Below, one piece after another: positions 22,382 through 34,535 of a DNA stretch of 64,000 nt. The position numbers were made by a program, and so were the translations under genes. This DNA comes from Bipolaris cookei. Taxonomy: Eukaryota > Ascomycota > Dothideomycetes > Pleosporales > Pleosporaceae. The DNA lies in the NCBI GenBank assembly GCA_002286855.1, contig NRSV01000027.1:141772-205771 (forward strand). Direction: 5' to 3'. Within the stretch, counting starts at the first letter, position 1. Every line of letters starts with the position of its first letter. The notes under the pieces were generated by a model. It was not told the origin of the DNA. It saw only the letters and a list, made by a program, of their open reading frames with translations, and did not search any database.

Positions 22382-25300
22382 TAGAATATACCATGAATCA
22401 TCTAAATGCCGCAACCCTTGCCTAATCGCAGAAATCAAGCGGTGGTACATAGTACACTGGCCGGCCCGTTTCTCGCTCAGGCCCGCTACCTCTACATACT
22501 ACCTAGTACATGAATGCAGCAGTCTCATCGCTCCACAAGAAGCGATTTTTTTTCCGCCCCATTGCTGGGGATCCTGGGAGCGGTCTGACATCATATCCCA
22601 GTTAAAAAGTGCATCATCAAGTTTTGCTATGCTGGAGTACCTTCCACGAAGCTGTCTGCAGTATGCATAATCACACCGCCTGTATGCGCGCCAAGGCATG
22701 CAACACGCGCCCGCTTCCCCGGGTATGTGTGTACGCGTGGGTCCGCCACGTGTTTCTAGTAGCCGACCGGATGGTGCTGGGCTTTCCGCCAGCGTTCGCT
22801 GTAATGCTTGTCCGGGCTTATTCTACTGGTGATACCAATACGAAGGTAGGGAGACGGTCTCCGCGATTCATTGATTGCCCAGCTTCAGCTGCGGGACTAT
22901 AACCCACTGGACACGCCAAAGTTTACAAATGGGTATAAGCGACTGCCCACCTCCTGCGGCCAATTGTGGAGCCCTTTAGAAGACGTATTCGTGAGCATCT
23001 GGAAACATGGCTGGTTGATGTCATCGGCTAATCCCAACCTGGTCACAACAAAGGACCACAAGTATGTCTAGCGTTGCTGCAGCCCTACCGATGCTTCATT
23101 TCATTCATTCATCCATTGTGCGGCATACATCAGGCCACTTGTATTCGTTGATGTAGTCGCAATTCAACATGAAGGTAGTGCACAATGTACCATGCAATGA
23201 CTAAGGAATGACCAATTATGCTGACAGGTGCGAGAAGGAAAAAGCATTTCACTGTCTGTGCCTATGAACGAGTTTGGAAAACGGAACAGGAGGTACGCAC
23301 ACTGTCAAGTATTGTGTTGACAAGGCGATATCGGTCCTTGGCCCTCTATGTATCTCAACGAAGCGGTTTTTACACTTAAAGCATACATGTGCGGTTGCCA
23401 TGTGCCAAGCCCAAATACCGCGTCTATGGCATTAAACGACGTCTTGGTGCTCAGGTAAGCACACTTGAGAGTGAACATGTGTATAGTTACATGCCATAAT
23501 ATCAATTCAATTCCTGCTCCTACGCCACACATCAAAAAAAGCAAAACCCATCACAACAAAAGCAACGAAATGAGCTAAGAAGAAATACTTGGCGCATATT
23601 CGTTAGGCAAACCTTACTGCAACCTCGCACACCTCTATCACTACATCACCCAACATGTATACAAATCAACAATACCATTTCTCCTATAGCCCCAATACAA
23701 CACGTACATCTCCCATCCTCGAACGCCCTTTCTCCGCCATCTCTTCCCCCCACCTCTCCCTCTTTCCACATTCCTACACAGATACCGATATCGCGCGCCA
23801 TCGGCCCTACTATTGATCGGTGTGCTTACTGCACACATACAAAGGAGAGGGGTGGGTGTCACCCTTTTTTCCCTTTTCCCCTCCCTTCGTTACTTAAGCG
23901 CCCGCACAACAAAAACGTAACGCCTCTTTCCCTCCCCCCCCCTTCGCTTACTTTACCCCAGTGTTCCCTGCGATATCAGTAATCCTGAGAAAAACCACTA
24001 AAGTGTACATATACATGCATTTTCAGCTTAACTTAATTTTTCGGCCACTTTGCTGGCGAAAGACATTGTTTGATCGGTCCGTATATGTATGTATGTTCTT
24101 GAATTGAGTTTTTGGTTCATGAGACTCGTATCGTAGTACCTTGATTGTCCACGTACGTTATTCTAGAATCTAATGCGGATCGGTGGGCGCTAGGGAGAGC
24201 AAGATCGGACTGTTTGTACCGAGATCTTTGTCTTCTTCTGTCCCCTCCCTCGTTCTCCTCAACCTAATCTTGTAAACGACGAGAAGTTGGACCTGTCAGA
24301 AGCAAATATATGCATATTTGCTACCACATACATGATAAAAAGTTCCAGGGTTTTTTAATTTTCTCTTTTTTTAAAAAAAAATGTACCTATTTTTCCTACT
24401 ATCCTGCATACAAACCATTGGCTTCTCAGGAATTTCATCTTGTTGCGTTTCCTCCCCCCCCCCTCTCTCTTACACCCCCCCTCTCTCTCTTACACCCCCC
24501 CCCCAATTCTCTAGTTGCAGAATGAAAAAAAAAGTCTAGACCCCTCCTCCCCTCTTCCCCTCTTCTCTCTACATGGTAATCTTGGCCTCGTCAAACGTTA
24601 CACGACAGCTCTCGCTCGCTCGGCTGCGCGGCATTAAGCATGTAGTTGCATAAGTGGCAAGTGTATACATGCGCTTACGCTTGGCTTGATGAGCAGGGAC
24701 ATCATAGGAGGGGAGGAACAGGGTAAGGGAAAGAGAGAGAAAAGCTGGTTAGGCGAGGTGTGGTGGGGTAGCTAGGCTGGTTCCTGTTATTTTTGTTTGG
24801 TTATTTTTGAGAGAGGAAAAAAAAACGGACGAACTGGCCAACACGAATGAGCAGGTGGATGCTGCATTGTTGATCTGCTTATCCCTTCACGTAATTCTTC
24901 TGTGGTACAACATCACACAAATACCTACACGTGCGCGCCTTCGGGTGGCTGTAGGAGGCGCAGATAATATCTGATGGTTAGCGAAAAGTATGTCGCAGAG
25001 CCATGTAACGGTGCATCATGTGCGTTCTACTGGGAAATTACAAATCGGTGTCTCTATGATGTAGTTATGTAATGAGTAGGATGTGGGTGACGGAGTTGCG
25101 CAGATAATGTGACATGGCTGATCACAGATTGGTCAACAAGGCTGCGCATGGAAATCAGGTGTGAGCGTGTCTGGAGATCGCTGTCGATAACGACCCAGAG
25201 CGAGAACAAGAATGTGTATTAGTAAAGAGCAGCTGGTGTAACCGATCTAAGCAAGATGTGGTTGGATGAAGTTCACACCATGTCATTGAGGACTAGTGAA

Positions 25301-25659
25301 TGCCCAGTCTCGTCACTAGACAGTATGACTTTTTCAGGTCAGTACTATTTTCATCGCATGACACGACAAACACGGTGACAATATCACGGCTGAGAAGAAC
25401 GAGATTCATAGCTGCATTGATCATAAACAGAGTTTTATGAATTCGATGGTCCTCATATCTCAACCGGTTCCCGTTCCTCGTGCCATTGTTGGTCCGTCGG
25501 AAAAAGGAAATGAAGCCTTGTCCGTAGAATGCACACCTCCGTCTTCGAAAGAGATCTAACATGCTGAATTCCTGCCTCCCGTCAGCTGCTGTCGTCTCCG
25601 TATACAGGTACCCCAAGGTACCGCCACATGTCATACCTCCACCCGTAATCCTCGACCAT
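22382..25659. other. Long intergenic stretch without a recognised gene
   Basis: 3.3 kb between the convergent genes RTC1 and RPS21. I found no conserved protein, tRNA or rRNA. Short plus and minus frames (for example 22609-22902 and 23641-23862) have no family resemblance. The stretch includes strong pyrimidine tracts and homopolymers around 23870-24560. Unannotated non-coding RNAs or long UTRs cannot be excluded. Confidence 0.45.
24449..24505 (+). repeat. C/T-rich minisatellite
   Basis: Two to three imperfect copies of a unit formed by a run of C, then ctctctctta, then ca, in tandem. This is low-complexity sequence with no coding potential. Confidence 0.7.
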
Positions 25660-26086
25660 TTAACGAGACGCGCTCCAGACGGACTTGAGGAAGCCGTCCT
25701 TTTGTGTGAGCCTGTTGAGACTGTCATCGGACTCGCCCATGGCGCGAACGAAGCCGGAGATGGCGTAGACCTGGTTGTCACCGGTGTAGCGGCCGTTCTC
25801 GTCAACCTTGCCGATGCTCAGTTGGACAGAGGCATGGTCCTTGGCCCTGATGATGCGTCCAGTAGCCGACTTGAAGGGGTCAGTATCGCCGCTCACGATT
25901 CATTTACTTCTCCGACAGGTACTCACGCATTTGCGGGGGACGTAGACTGTGAACAAGTTAGCGATGGTGGTTCGCGAGTGCAGTGTGCGCTCTGGCGGGG
26001 CCGCGCTGTGGGCAAAACACCGCCAGCCGCCGCGCGAGGGAAAGATGGCTCTTACGGTCAACGAGCTCGCCGCGTTCGTTCTCCAT
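25660..26086 (-). CDS. RPS21: 40S ribosomal protein S21 (eS21)
   Basis: Three exons (26086-26056, 25946-25927, 25869-25660) give 86 residues. Exon 1 encodes MENERGELVD, the 20-bp exon 2 encodes LYVPRKC and exon 3 begins SATGRIIRAKDHASVQ. IGKVDENGRYTGDN and GESDDSLNRLTQKDG are conserved eS21 blocks. Introns use GTAAGA/ACAG and GTGAGT/CAAG, the second with a TACTGAC branch site. The protein is a structural component of the small subunit involved in 18S rRNA 3' maturation. The very small internal exon is easily missed by automatic prediction. Confidence 0.95.
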
Positions 26087-26942
26087 TTTGACTGATATGT
26101 AGGTAGAGGGCGGGGTGTTGGGTGTGGGGCTTGGTTGTGTCGATGTCGTCGGCGGTCAATGGTGGATGAACTGAATTTCGACATTCGATTATCACAAAGC
26201 CGCGCTAACCGGATTTGGAATAGCGATATCTTCACATACTACCATTCACTCCTTCAATTCAGTGTGCAGTGAGAGTTTTGGAACATGGTGAGTAATAATG
26301 ACTGTGACTCGTCGTACCAAGACCTGTAACTCGGTGTTGAGTGAAAAGTGTGGCTTCATTTCGTACTCAGCCAAAGCATCAAGCTCGCTACGCAGCTTTT
26401 GCGCACAATGGAATACAACTTGAAAAACAACCAAAAGAAAGTGGAATTCTATCAAATTCTTTATAGTCTGCTCTCATCTACTGAAAATTTTCTGTTTGGG
26501 GGCTTTTCGCTCTGCTACATAGCAGCGTTCTGTCCGACTTCTATACCTGGCGACTATTTACGGTTCAAGATATTGAGTAACTTTGGGTTTATGTTCTACT
26601 TACGGGTGAGATACAAAACTATAGACCTTAGAATGAGCTTTATGCATTTGCAAGATCCATTGCGGCAATGGCACAAAGAGTAATCTGGTTGATAGTTCTA
26701 GAAATAGCACATATGCCTATGAAAATCGCTACTCAAAGCACGCCACGCATGTCAATAGTATCTTGGGACTGGAAAATAAGCCTCAGAAAAACACCTTCAG
26801 TTCAATAGGCACTCAACTTCATAACGCGAGCAAAAAGATTGCCACGGTGAGTAGGTCACGTGACATGAGTGATCTCCTAACACCTCGACATATCGAAGCT
26901 GGTTAACACATCCTCGATAGAGGAGGGAGAGCAAAAATAAAT
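26087..26942. other. Intergenic upstream of RPS21
   Basis: The first ~200 bp should hold the RPS21 promoter. The remainder is AT-rich with no supported gene; a 111-codon plus frame at 26348-26683 matches nothing I know. Confidence 0.45.
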
Positions 26943-27031
26943 GCATCGGCCGGGAATCGAACCCGGGGCTAGCCGAAACTGTTCTCGAGGAGAAATGGCA
27001 ACGGCTAATTTTACCACTAAACCACCGATGC
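26943..27031 (-). tRNA. tRNA-Gly (anticodon GCC) with an intron
   Basis: On the minus strand a 7-bp acceptor stem (GCATCGG with CCGATGC) flanks a D arm with GTTTAGTGGTAAAAT, an anticodon stem AGCCG/CGGCT and the T arm CCCGGGTTCGATTCCCGG. The loop TTGCCA holds anticodon GCC. Total length is 89 nt; removal of about 18 nt directly after position 37 leaves a 71-nt tRNA, the normal size for tRNA-Gly. The intron position is canonical for nuclear tRNA introns. Confidence 0.94.
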
Positions 27032-29471
27032 TATTTTTCGAATGGTCAACAACCTGACGTTGTTTGATTGATGAAAGAACAAAAAATACAAATTATTATA
27101 TTGACATATAATTTTTCCGATGTAGAAAAATTGTTTTGATGTCATGTCATGATTAGACCGGTCCAGACCATGCAGATCATCTGTGGACCAAACATCAATA
27201 CAGCGCTTCCACGAAAATTGCATTTTGATTTTGTTTCCTGGTAATCAAAGGGCTCCAAGGGCTGGCGCACATGGTCGGTTATAATCTAAAAGAGGATTCT
27301 GCGTGGCTTGTAACCATGCGCGGAACATCAACGATGGCACATCATGTGCGGTCAGATTGTTACTCTACCTCCTCCTTCCGGTCATGGCTGGTGGATCATT
27401 CCTTCCAAGATAGTCAACTGTACCGGGCGCCAACTCAAGGCTGGCAAACTAACGATGTGGGCGACCGGTCACCCTCAGCGTGTTCCGACATTTTGGTTGC
27501 ACCGGTTTGTTTTCCCACCATGAACGTTAGATTCATGCAACGAAAATTGCGCACTGAAAATGCTGTTAGATGATGCCACCTCGCATTTTCTTGTGTGGTC
27601 CGGTGGATCATGCCTCCAATGTGTTGCAACCAAAGTCTCCACATATTAGTGGTAGTTTTATCCGCAACACTCCTCAACAAATGCGCAATATCCTCGGAGC
27701 TACTGAATTCAGGAAGAGTGTAAAATTCATTGAACATGTTCTCATGAAGCTCTTACAATACCAGACAGCTATAGCCTGCATTATACACATAGTATGTTAG
27801 ACCTTGAATAATGAACAATATTGAACATGCGTGAGGAATATTGTACCTTGCTACTTGATGAAGGAAACAGTGAAGCTGCAACCCAGGAGGCCAAGATGTA
27901 GTGCACACTGGGGAGCAGGACAAGTATCTCACAATTGATTTCCATTGGAACTGATGAGTGTGATTCCCTCAGTATCATTATATTTCCTGTACTTGTACAC
28001 TTTACGGTAGCGCCACACAGTAGGGACGCCTGTTCTCACTCAGAACTGGCTATTGTAGACATTCAGTGACGCGCGCTGACTCTCCCTAGCCCCGTGACAA
28101 GAGTTTCCTGAGCATCTTACGATTAACAGCATGTAATCTACATCTGTCAGCTTTGCTATGTTAATAAAGTGATAGTACGTACAGCAAAGTCCATATCGAT
28201 AAAATCAGGGTCCACGCCTTGATAAAGGTTGCGGGTGACTTTGAAACTTAAACATTGATTAAAATTGCAAGCATGTTCGATATACTTTTAATTTTCGTCT
28301 CAAAAAACTCCATTTATAGCATTAAAAAAACTAGATATATATACGATATTAACTTCAACACTTAAATTCACTTGTCCCTAAGATACAAGTTAGCAAAACA
28401 ATTGTTAGATTTGCATGCTTTCCCTACATTGTGGGACCTTCTCTCTTTACAAAAAACTTGACCTGTATATGAGATGGAATTGCATGGTCAAGGTCTTCTT
28501 GGGTGATAGGGTTTGTAAGGAGAGCCATTGTAATTGATAGCCGGAGTAGTGAAGAAGAGAGGAGCGCCGGTGCTGGTGCTGGCACTGACGCTGGCGATAG
28601 CGAAAAATACTGTGATATACATAGCACGTACGTGCAGCTGAAATGAAAGAATATGTTTTTGCCAAAAGGGTTCCTAGATTTACTTATATATATATATGGC
28701 TTATAAATAGACTTAAGAAAAGAGCCCTGATCTAGATCAGTTATATGATTTCCGCCACATGTGCTCACTCATTTTCAAAGATCTTCTAACAAGGTGCTGG
28801 CTGATGAACATAAGCTTGGAGAAGCTAAGTGGCTCGGCCCCTTCTTTCACATACGGGACTAGGTTTAATGCGACTTGAGAAGCTTCAGAATTATATTCCT
28901 CCACATCTCGTTTCCCTGTTCTTAGTGAGGGCAGCACTGCACAATTCTTGCCTGTAAGTGAAGCAGCAACTAGAGCGTCTCTTCTCCATAGTACATAGGA
29001 ATCTCGAGCGGGAATCCTCGCTGATGAGTTTATGAGATGCACTAAGCAAGATCACATTCTACAATAGATTGCCACTTACGACCGACAAATGTTGTCTCTA
29101 ATTGTGGCGCAGTTCTGTGAAGGCGTGTCTGTAACATTATTTCCAGAATGTCACATAATCTTGTAAAGATATAGAGATAGTGTTTAGAGCTGTTTTAATA
29201 AAAACATGTAATAAGAACACCTAGTATAATTATACAAGAAGTCCTCACACAACCTTATTGTCATGGTTGTGTGTAGAGAGTCCCATTGGGCTTTTAGGTG
29301 TCAGTTTATGTTGAAACACGTTCGTTCACTTCTACACTACAAAATTGCTCTTCGGTCAGTTGGCAATTTAGTTCCTTGTATCTGCGCTACCTAATAGCCT
29401 TCTGGGATTCGGATGATGCATGGCGGCTACCAAAGTGCCCGTAGCTGGCAAAAACTATCATTGAGGTCGTT
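27032..29471. other. AT-rich stretch, no intact gene
   Basis: 2.4 kb of AT-rich sequence with many stops in all frames, notably 28200-28420. Apart from the coding-like island at 28737-29042 listed separately, I find nothing that I can support. Confidence 0.45.
28737..29042 (-). pseudogene. Unidentified coding-like remnant
   Basis: A 101-codon minus frame with balanced composition (RIPARDSYVLWRRDALVAAS, then LPSLRTGKRDVEEYNSEASQ, ending HMWRKSYN) stands out from its AT-rich surroundings. It looks like part of a real protein, but I do not recognise the family, and no flanking exon with matching splice sites could be joined to it. It may be the surviving end of a decayed gene. Confidence 0.3.
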
Positions 29472-30781
29472 CTATGGCGCATACGACTGCACAATCTGGT
29501 TCATTCCGAATGTCGAGTCAATTTCACTCCATTTAATCTGGCTAAAAGCAACAGTAGGATTCTCCACCTTCTGCTAAATAGCATCAGGAAAATCTTCAGC
29601 AGGGCTGCAAGGTCCATTTAGCCCACCATCGAGCCATTGCATACTGCCGTTCTTGTCCCACCAGAGGCTGAACACAAGGACCATACCACGAGCAAGGGCG
29701 TCGCCCATAGTCTTGTGGCCGCCAAATTTGGTGTGTTTCCAGGCACGAGCCTGAGCTGAGCACCATACTTGATCCATAGTAACGTTTGACATAGCGTTCT
29801 CGATAACGACACCATCCTAAACATATTTTCGAATAATAGCCTGGAGAACACTGTACTTCTCTGGAAACTGAGTAACAACAGTAAAAGGCCTAGTTGTGTC
29901 AACTTTGAGGCCGAGGCCATAAAATTCCTTGGAGTTTCTGAAGTTGTAAGCATTGTCTCCACAACCAGTCTTGCCACAAACACCAGCTACGCCGCAATCG
30001 TCGTCAGTGCATCTAATTACACCTTCTTTGGCGCACATATGGGGTGCAATCTGGTTTGCTCAAACGTCGGCCTCCCAAATGTCCATTTCGTTCCAGCATG
30101 CGCCTTCCTTGTCGATGTTGGCCTACCGAGAGTTAGCTGTTGCTCGACAGGACTATGTTAATTAGTCATGGCCACTTCACCATCTAGGAATGGCTTGACA
30201 GAACACTGCGCATCACAGCATCCCCATCCCATATTGGCACCAGTGGGGTTCAATTTCGAGCGTCCACCATCGGCCTTCATCTCATTAAGATACGGGGCGC
30301 TGTTCATACCACACGGGAGCTTTGACATATCAACGTCAAACGAAAACTCCTGGCCATTCAATTGCAACATCCCGTAATTTTCTTTGTCTTCGCCGAGTAG
30401 GTACGCTCTGGGACTCATATACTCGCCGCTTGGGTTGAACATATCTAGACGGAGCTTTCCACCATCAGTAAAGACTGCTTGTGTCGAATAGTCTTGAATG
30501 CCTTCGATGACGCAATTTTGGGCGCATGTCACTTTGTCCGGACACACCATTAGGTTAAGTCGGTTGTTTCGATCACCGCAGCTCAAAGTCGCACTTGGAT
30601 CAGATTTCGGGTGGACCTTGCGTCTCAAAGAATCGATAACAATCGAAGCATCCAGTATCTTGCATCCGCCACCTTTTGTGGATTTCCAGGTTGATAGCTT
30701 TGGATACACTTCAGGTGTGGACCCCATCTCTTGGGCTGTGGCTAGACCCAAAAAGGTTGATGCAAAAAATAAAGTTGCCAT
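29472..30781 (-). pseudogene. GH7 cellulase (cellobiohydrolase/endoglucanase) pseudogene
   Basis: It starts with a signal peptide (MATLFFASTFLGLATAQ) at 30781 and runs through the GH7 blocks TPEVYPKLSTWKSTKGGGC, ENYGMLQLNGQEFSFDVD, LPCGMNSAPYLNEM, then, after a ~53-bp intron (acceptor CGGTAG), ANIDKEGACWNEMDIWEAD. This last block carries the catalytic E-x-D-x-x-E motif of family 7. PFTVVTQF and WCSAQARAWKHTKFGGHKT follow. At least three in-frame stops interrupt it (after WEADV, RKYV and PDAI); the first two fit TGG to TGA and CAG to TAG. No cellulose-binding module is present. An intact copy would be a secreted cellulase. Confidence 0.85.
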
Positions 30782-32439
30782 GTTGAGGTGCTTCAAAAAG
30801 AATAGACGCCCTATTCAAAAGAGGTGGCAATTCGTGAACTGTTTCAGATGATCCACGATACATTTTATACTTCTCTGCAGAGATACCGGGACGGGAGAAG
30901 CGTTTAGGGAATCGTGTTTAAGCGTGGGTATTGATATAAGCTCGGATGTCACCGGCGCATTGTCATGAGTTATGTTGACGCAAGCAGTCGGTGTATTCCA
31001 CTAAAAGAGAATATTTCCTAGCCTTATTCGTATTGTGTGCGCTGTTGCAGGTCACTGTAATACTTTAAAAGCATGAAATGGTCCAGAATATTAACATCTG
31101 TGGCAAGTAATCCATCCTATCCAGTGGCATGCGTGCTGCCGGGACATATAGAGTTTAATACCAAGAGCTTGGATAATAGAGCTTATTATTTGGGATAGAA
31201 AACGGGATCTTTAATTGGTCACAGATTGCTTATACAGTACGCTCAGAGTGGTCTCACTTGATTGATAAACCACCTGTATACAGGAATTTACCAAGATACG
31301 TTCAGCTTACCCCGACTCCTTGTACTAGATACCAGAAATTCCTTGTGTTCCTTTAAAGATACTAGCTGCTAGTAGTACTGCATAGTGCGTCACAGTCTGA
31401 GACTGCTTGCAAGCCTAATAGTGGGAATTAGTGCATAGGATACAACGGAAATGCGCTGTCCTACAAACCTTTGAGCCATGTCGTTGTCAGTAAGAGATCA
31501 CCAAGATTATGTCCAGCACCGTTAATTAGTAAGCACGCGTAATACAATCGCTTATGAATGCATTACTTGTCGTATACAATCACTCCTTTCTTTTACATAA
31601 AGCGGTGGGTGATGCGCCATGACGGCTGAATGCGTTAAACTTTGGATATTACGTTAGGTGCCTTTTGAAATATCAAGCTTTCTTACTCTACGCACTATTT
31701 TTGTTCAAACAAATCTACATCTCATCCACGAAATCAAGTAATTTTTTTGACATGAGGTGATCAGACGAAAGGAGATTTGCATTAATTGTTAGCGTCGTAC
31801 TCAAAGTCAATACGAGCAATGAGTTCCAGTCCTTGTCCTTGGACATATTTAGTCTCAAAAACAAAATGAAACATAATTTACTTTGTTCAGTCGTGCTTTC
31901 CGAAGGTAGTCTCTGGAAGCCAGGAAATATAGAAGTACCAAAGTCTTACAGACCTTTTGTAGATCAATGCGAATATTGTAGTATTGAAGCACGAGATACA
32001 TCAGCATACTATTTCGAAAAAACCAATCAGTATGGTGTAGACAAGACTTTGAGCCTGGTGCGCAGAAAACAATGCTGTTCGCAGTGTACCCAAGTAGGTA
32101 GGTACGTACCTGTGCGATCGCAAATCAGATTCATAGGAGCATGAATACACTTCGCGTCTTCCGGTTAGTTTATCCTACTTGATTTCGGCATCAACCAAGT
32201 AGAAGAGCCATCCAACCATCAGTCTAAGTCATTGTAGCTAGAGGTATTCGGCTGCAAATCACATGAGCATACACCTGCACTGGAGTCGGCGGGTGCACTA
32301 ACAAGTGCACAGACCACGCACACAGAATTTCGTTAGCGAGGCGCAACCCACCTGGCGAACTTCACGCAGCTCCCGACAACTTCAGCGACGACGCACCCGA
32401 AACCCGCCAAATCGAATATCCCCCCGATAATCATCCAAA
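30782..32439. other. AT-rich intergenic stretch
   Basis: 1.65 kb between the GH7 pseudogene and RPL23. No recognised gene or repeat. The last ~200 bp before 32440 are less AT-rich and probably contain the RPL23 promoter. Confidence 0.45.
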
Positions 32440-33094
32440 ATGTCTGGAAAGCGCGGGTATGTTGTTCTCCCGGCTGGAGAGGCGAGAAAAACCCCTCGAG
32501 ATGCCGTCATGTGGTGAAGTAGTGGCTAACGCGCACACAGTCGAGGTTCTACCTCCGGTAACAAGCTCAAGATGACTCTTGGTCTGCCAGTGTACGTTGA
32601 ATCCCGCCGCGACCGCTCCGCCGAGCCTGCTCCCGCCTGCGATACGCCCAGAGAACACAATGCAAGGAATGAAGACTAATGGACATGTAGCGGTGCCGTC
32701 ATGAACTGCTGCGACAACTCCGGTGCCCGTAACCTGTACATCATCTCCGTCAAGGGTATCGGTGCACGCCTCAACCGCCTGCCCGCTGGTGGCGCCGGTG
32801 ACATGGTCATGGCGACCGTCAAGAAGGGAAAGCCCGAGCTGAGGAAGAAGGTCATGCCCGCCGTCATTGTCCGCCAGAGCAAGCCTTGGAGGCGGGCGGA
32901 CGGAATCTACCTGTACTTTGAGGATAACGCCGGTGTCATTGTCAACCCCAAGGGTGAAATGAAGGGCTCTGCGATTACCGGACCCGTCGCCAAGGAAGCC
33001 GCTGAGCTGTGGCCGGTACGTAAAACCACGGATACCAATGTGCTTTGCTAATCATGCCCAGCGTATCGCCTCTAACTCCGGTGTCGTCATGTGA
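32440..33094 (+). CDS. RPL23: 60S ribosomal protein L23 (uL14)
   Basis: Four exons (32440-32456, 32541-32591, 32691-33015, 33062-33094) encode 141 residues. Exon 1 gives MSGKRG, exon 2 RGSTSGNKLKMTLGLPV, exon 3 the core (GAVMNCCDNSGARNLYIISV, RLPAGGAGDMVMATVKKGKP, FEDNAGVIVNPKGEMKGSA) and exon 4 RIASNSGVVM. It sits at the subunit interface of the large subunit. Exons of 17, 51 and 33 bp and early introns are typical of fungal ribosomal protein genes. Confidence 0.96.
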
Positions 33095-33410
33095 GGTGTC
33101 TCTTTTCCTGCTTTCGATAACATTCATGGGTTTATGGGCACGGCGAAAATGCATTTACGGGGTGAAGGATTTGGGCGACGACATTGCGGCTATGATTAGC
33201 AATGGGACGACCTTCACAATACCAGTCAAATGAACATTACGACCAAACCACAACCTGTACTCCGACCTCCCGTGATGGCTGCATGACTCGACTTGACTCG
33301 CGACCTGAAAATGACAATATGGATACGGGCTAGAGATACTTAAGGGAATAGATATTGTTATGCTGACGCACTGCTAGACGTGGAAATATATGTACTGAAT
33401 TTTAGGATTC

Positions 33411-34535
33411 TTAGAATCGGGGCTCATCACTCGAGCACGAATTCCGATCGCATGTCAACATCTCGAACGCAGTCTCCTCATCAACCTCTTGCGCCCACCT
33501 CATCTGTATCATACTCTTGCCCTCTTCTGAGCGCTTCCTTCCACCAACAAACTGCAAATTCTCGTTTCCAACCACGCCGGTTGTCACCACGCCGGTGCTA
33601 GGTGCACCAATTCCCTTGACCACACCATTGCCACCCTGCATTACACTCGCGTAGCTCGAAGACATTGTTTGTACGCCAGAAACAAAGTCCAGTCCATCAA
33701 ACTCGCAGTGTCCGCCAGCAGGTGTGTTGTCTACAGTTTGCAGCTGGTTGATTTGAGCCGTTGACAAACCTGCATCGGATGCAAGCTGCTCGTACGCCGC
33801 TACAGCCTGTGGGATACTGCCTTGCAGCAGCTGGAGCTCACTCTGTGTAGACTGGTAGTGGATTCTTGTCTGGCTCATGACGGTGGCAGCATTTTGAAAC
33901 TGAACTTGCGGTGGCATGCCTCCGCAGTTGAGTTCAACGGCACTGTTTGGGTAGTTTTGCATTTGTGCTGGGATGAAGAAACCACTCATCATAAGACTAC
34001 CACCGCTGACACCTGTGAATACAATGTTCGACATGTTGACTGCAACGCGCTGGGGTAACTCAGTTTGGATAAAGTCGTTGACTGCTTGCGCGTGTGCTAC
34101 ACCATCTGTTCGCTGCAGACCGGCGCCTCCACCCCAGAAAAGGTTGTCGTCAGGCGCAAGAAGGGCAACACCCATAGTGTTGGCCTGTACAGCCTGGTTT
34201 GGCATGTCGAAGAAGCTCTGCCCTCCATCGCCGTGGAGCAGGACGTTGGCTCCCAAAGTTCCGTTTGATGATGTGGCCGCTGCACCAGGTACGCCTGACG
34301 CCGGAAGGAATTGATCTGCTGGAGCAGAGATCTTGAATCGTATAGGGAGATTGTTGACCATTACAGTATCATCCAAGATCATGGACCCATCAGTAGCTTG
34401 GGAGATGCCTTGGGGGATTTGAGCAGCTCGTTGAAAGGCCGTCGCTTGTTGGCCGTTGCCACGATTGCCGCCTCGGCCTCGCTGAGGCAAAGCAGATGTG
34501 AGGCCGAGCAGAGATAGAGTGATGAGCTTGTACAT
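33411..34535 (-). CDS. Secreted alpha/beta-hydrolase-like protein
   Basis: A single exon encodes 374 residues. An N-terminal signal peptide (MYKLITLSLLGLTSALPQ) is followed by a Gly/Arg/Asn-rich linker. The body has LLHGDGGQSFFDMPNQ, resembling an oxyanion-loop HG motif, and GVSGGSLMMSGFF, a G-x-S-x-G-like nucleophile elbow, which suggests a serine hydrolase fold. A later HCEFDGLDF could supply the histidine. A dibasic RKR near residue 334 may be a processing site. I do not recognise a named enzyme. It is convergent with RPL23, with about 320 bp between stop codons. Confidence 0.75.
   Translation of the reverse strand: MYKLITLSLLGLTSALPQRGRGGNRGNGQQATAFQRAAQIPQGISQATDGSMILDDTVMVNNLPIRFKISAPADQFLPASGVPGAAATSSNGTLGANVLLHGDGGQSFFDMPNQAVQANTMGVALLAPDDNLFWGGGAGLQRTDGVAHAQAVNDFIQTELPQRVAVNMSNIVFTGVSGGSLMMSGFFIPAQMQNYPNSAVELNCGGMPPQVQFQNAATVMSQTRIHYQSTQSELQLLQGSIPQAVAAYEQLASDAGLSTAQINQLQTVDNTPAGGHCEFDGLDFVSGVQTMSSSYASVMQGGNGVVKGIGAPSTGVVTTGVVGNENLQFVGGRKRSEEGKSMIQMRWAQEVDEETAFEMLTCDRNSCSSDEPRF

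Noticed and set aside
24449..24531. Possible CRISPR-like or telomere-like repeat
   Set aside because: Only low-complexity C/T runs; no regular spacer structure and no TTAGGG-type telomere units. CRISPR is not expected in a fungal nuclear genome.
22382..25659. Possible hidden spliced gene or non-coding RNA in the 3.3-kb gap
   Set aside because: No pair of conserved segments with matching splice phases could be found, and no snRNA or rRNA consensus was seen.
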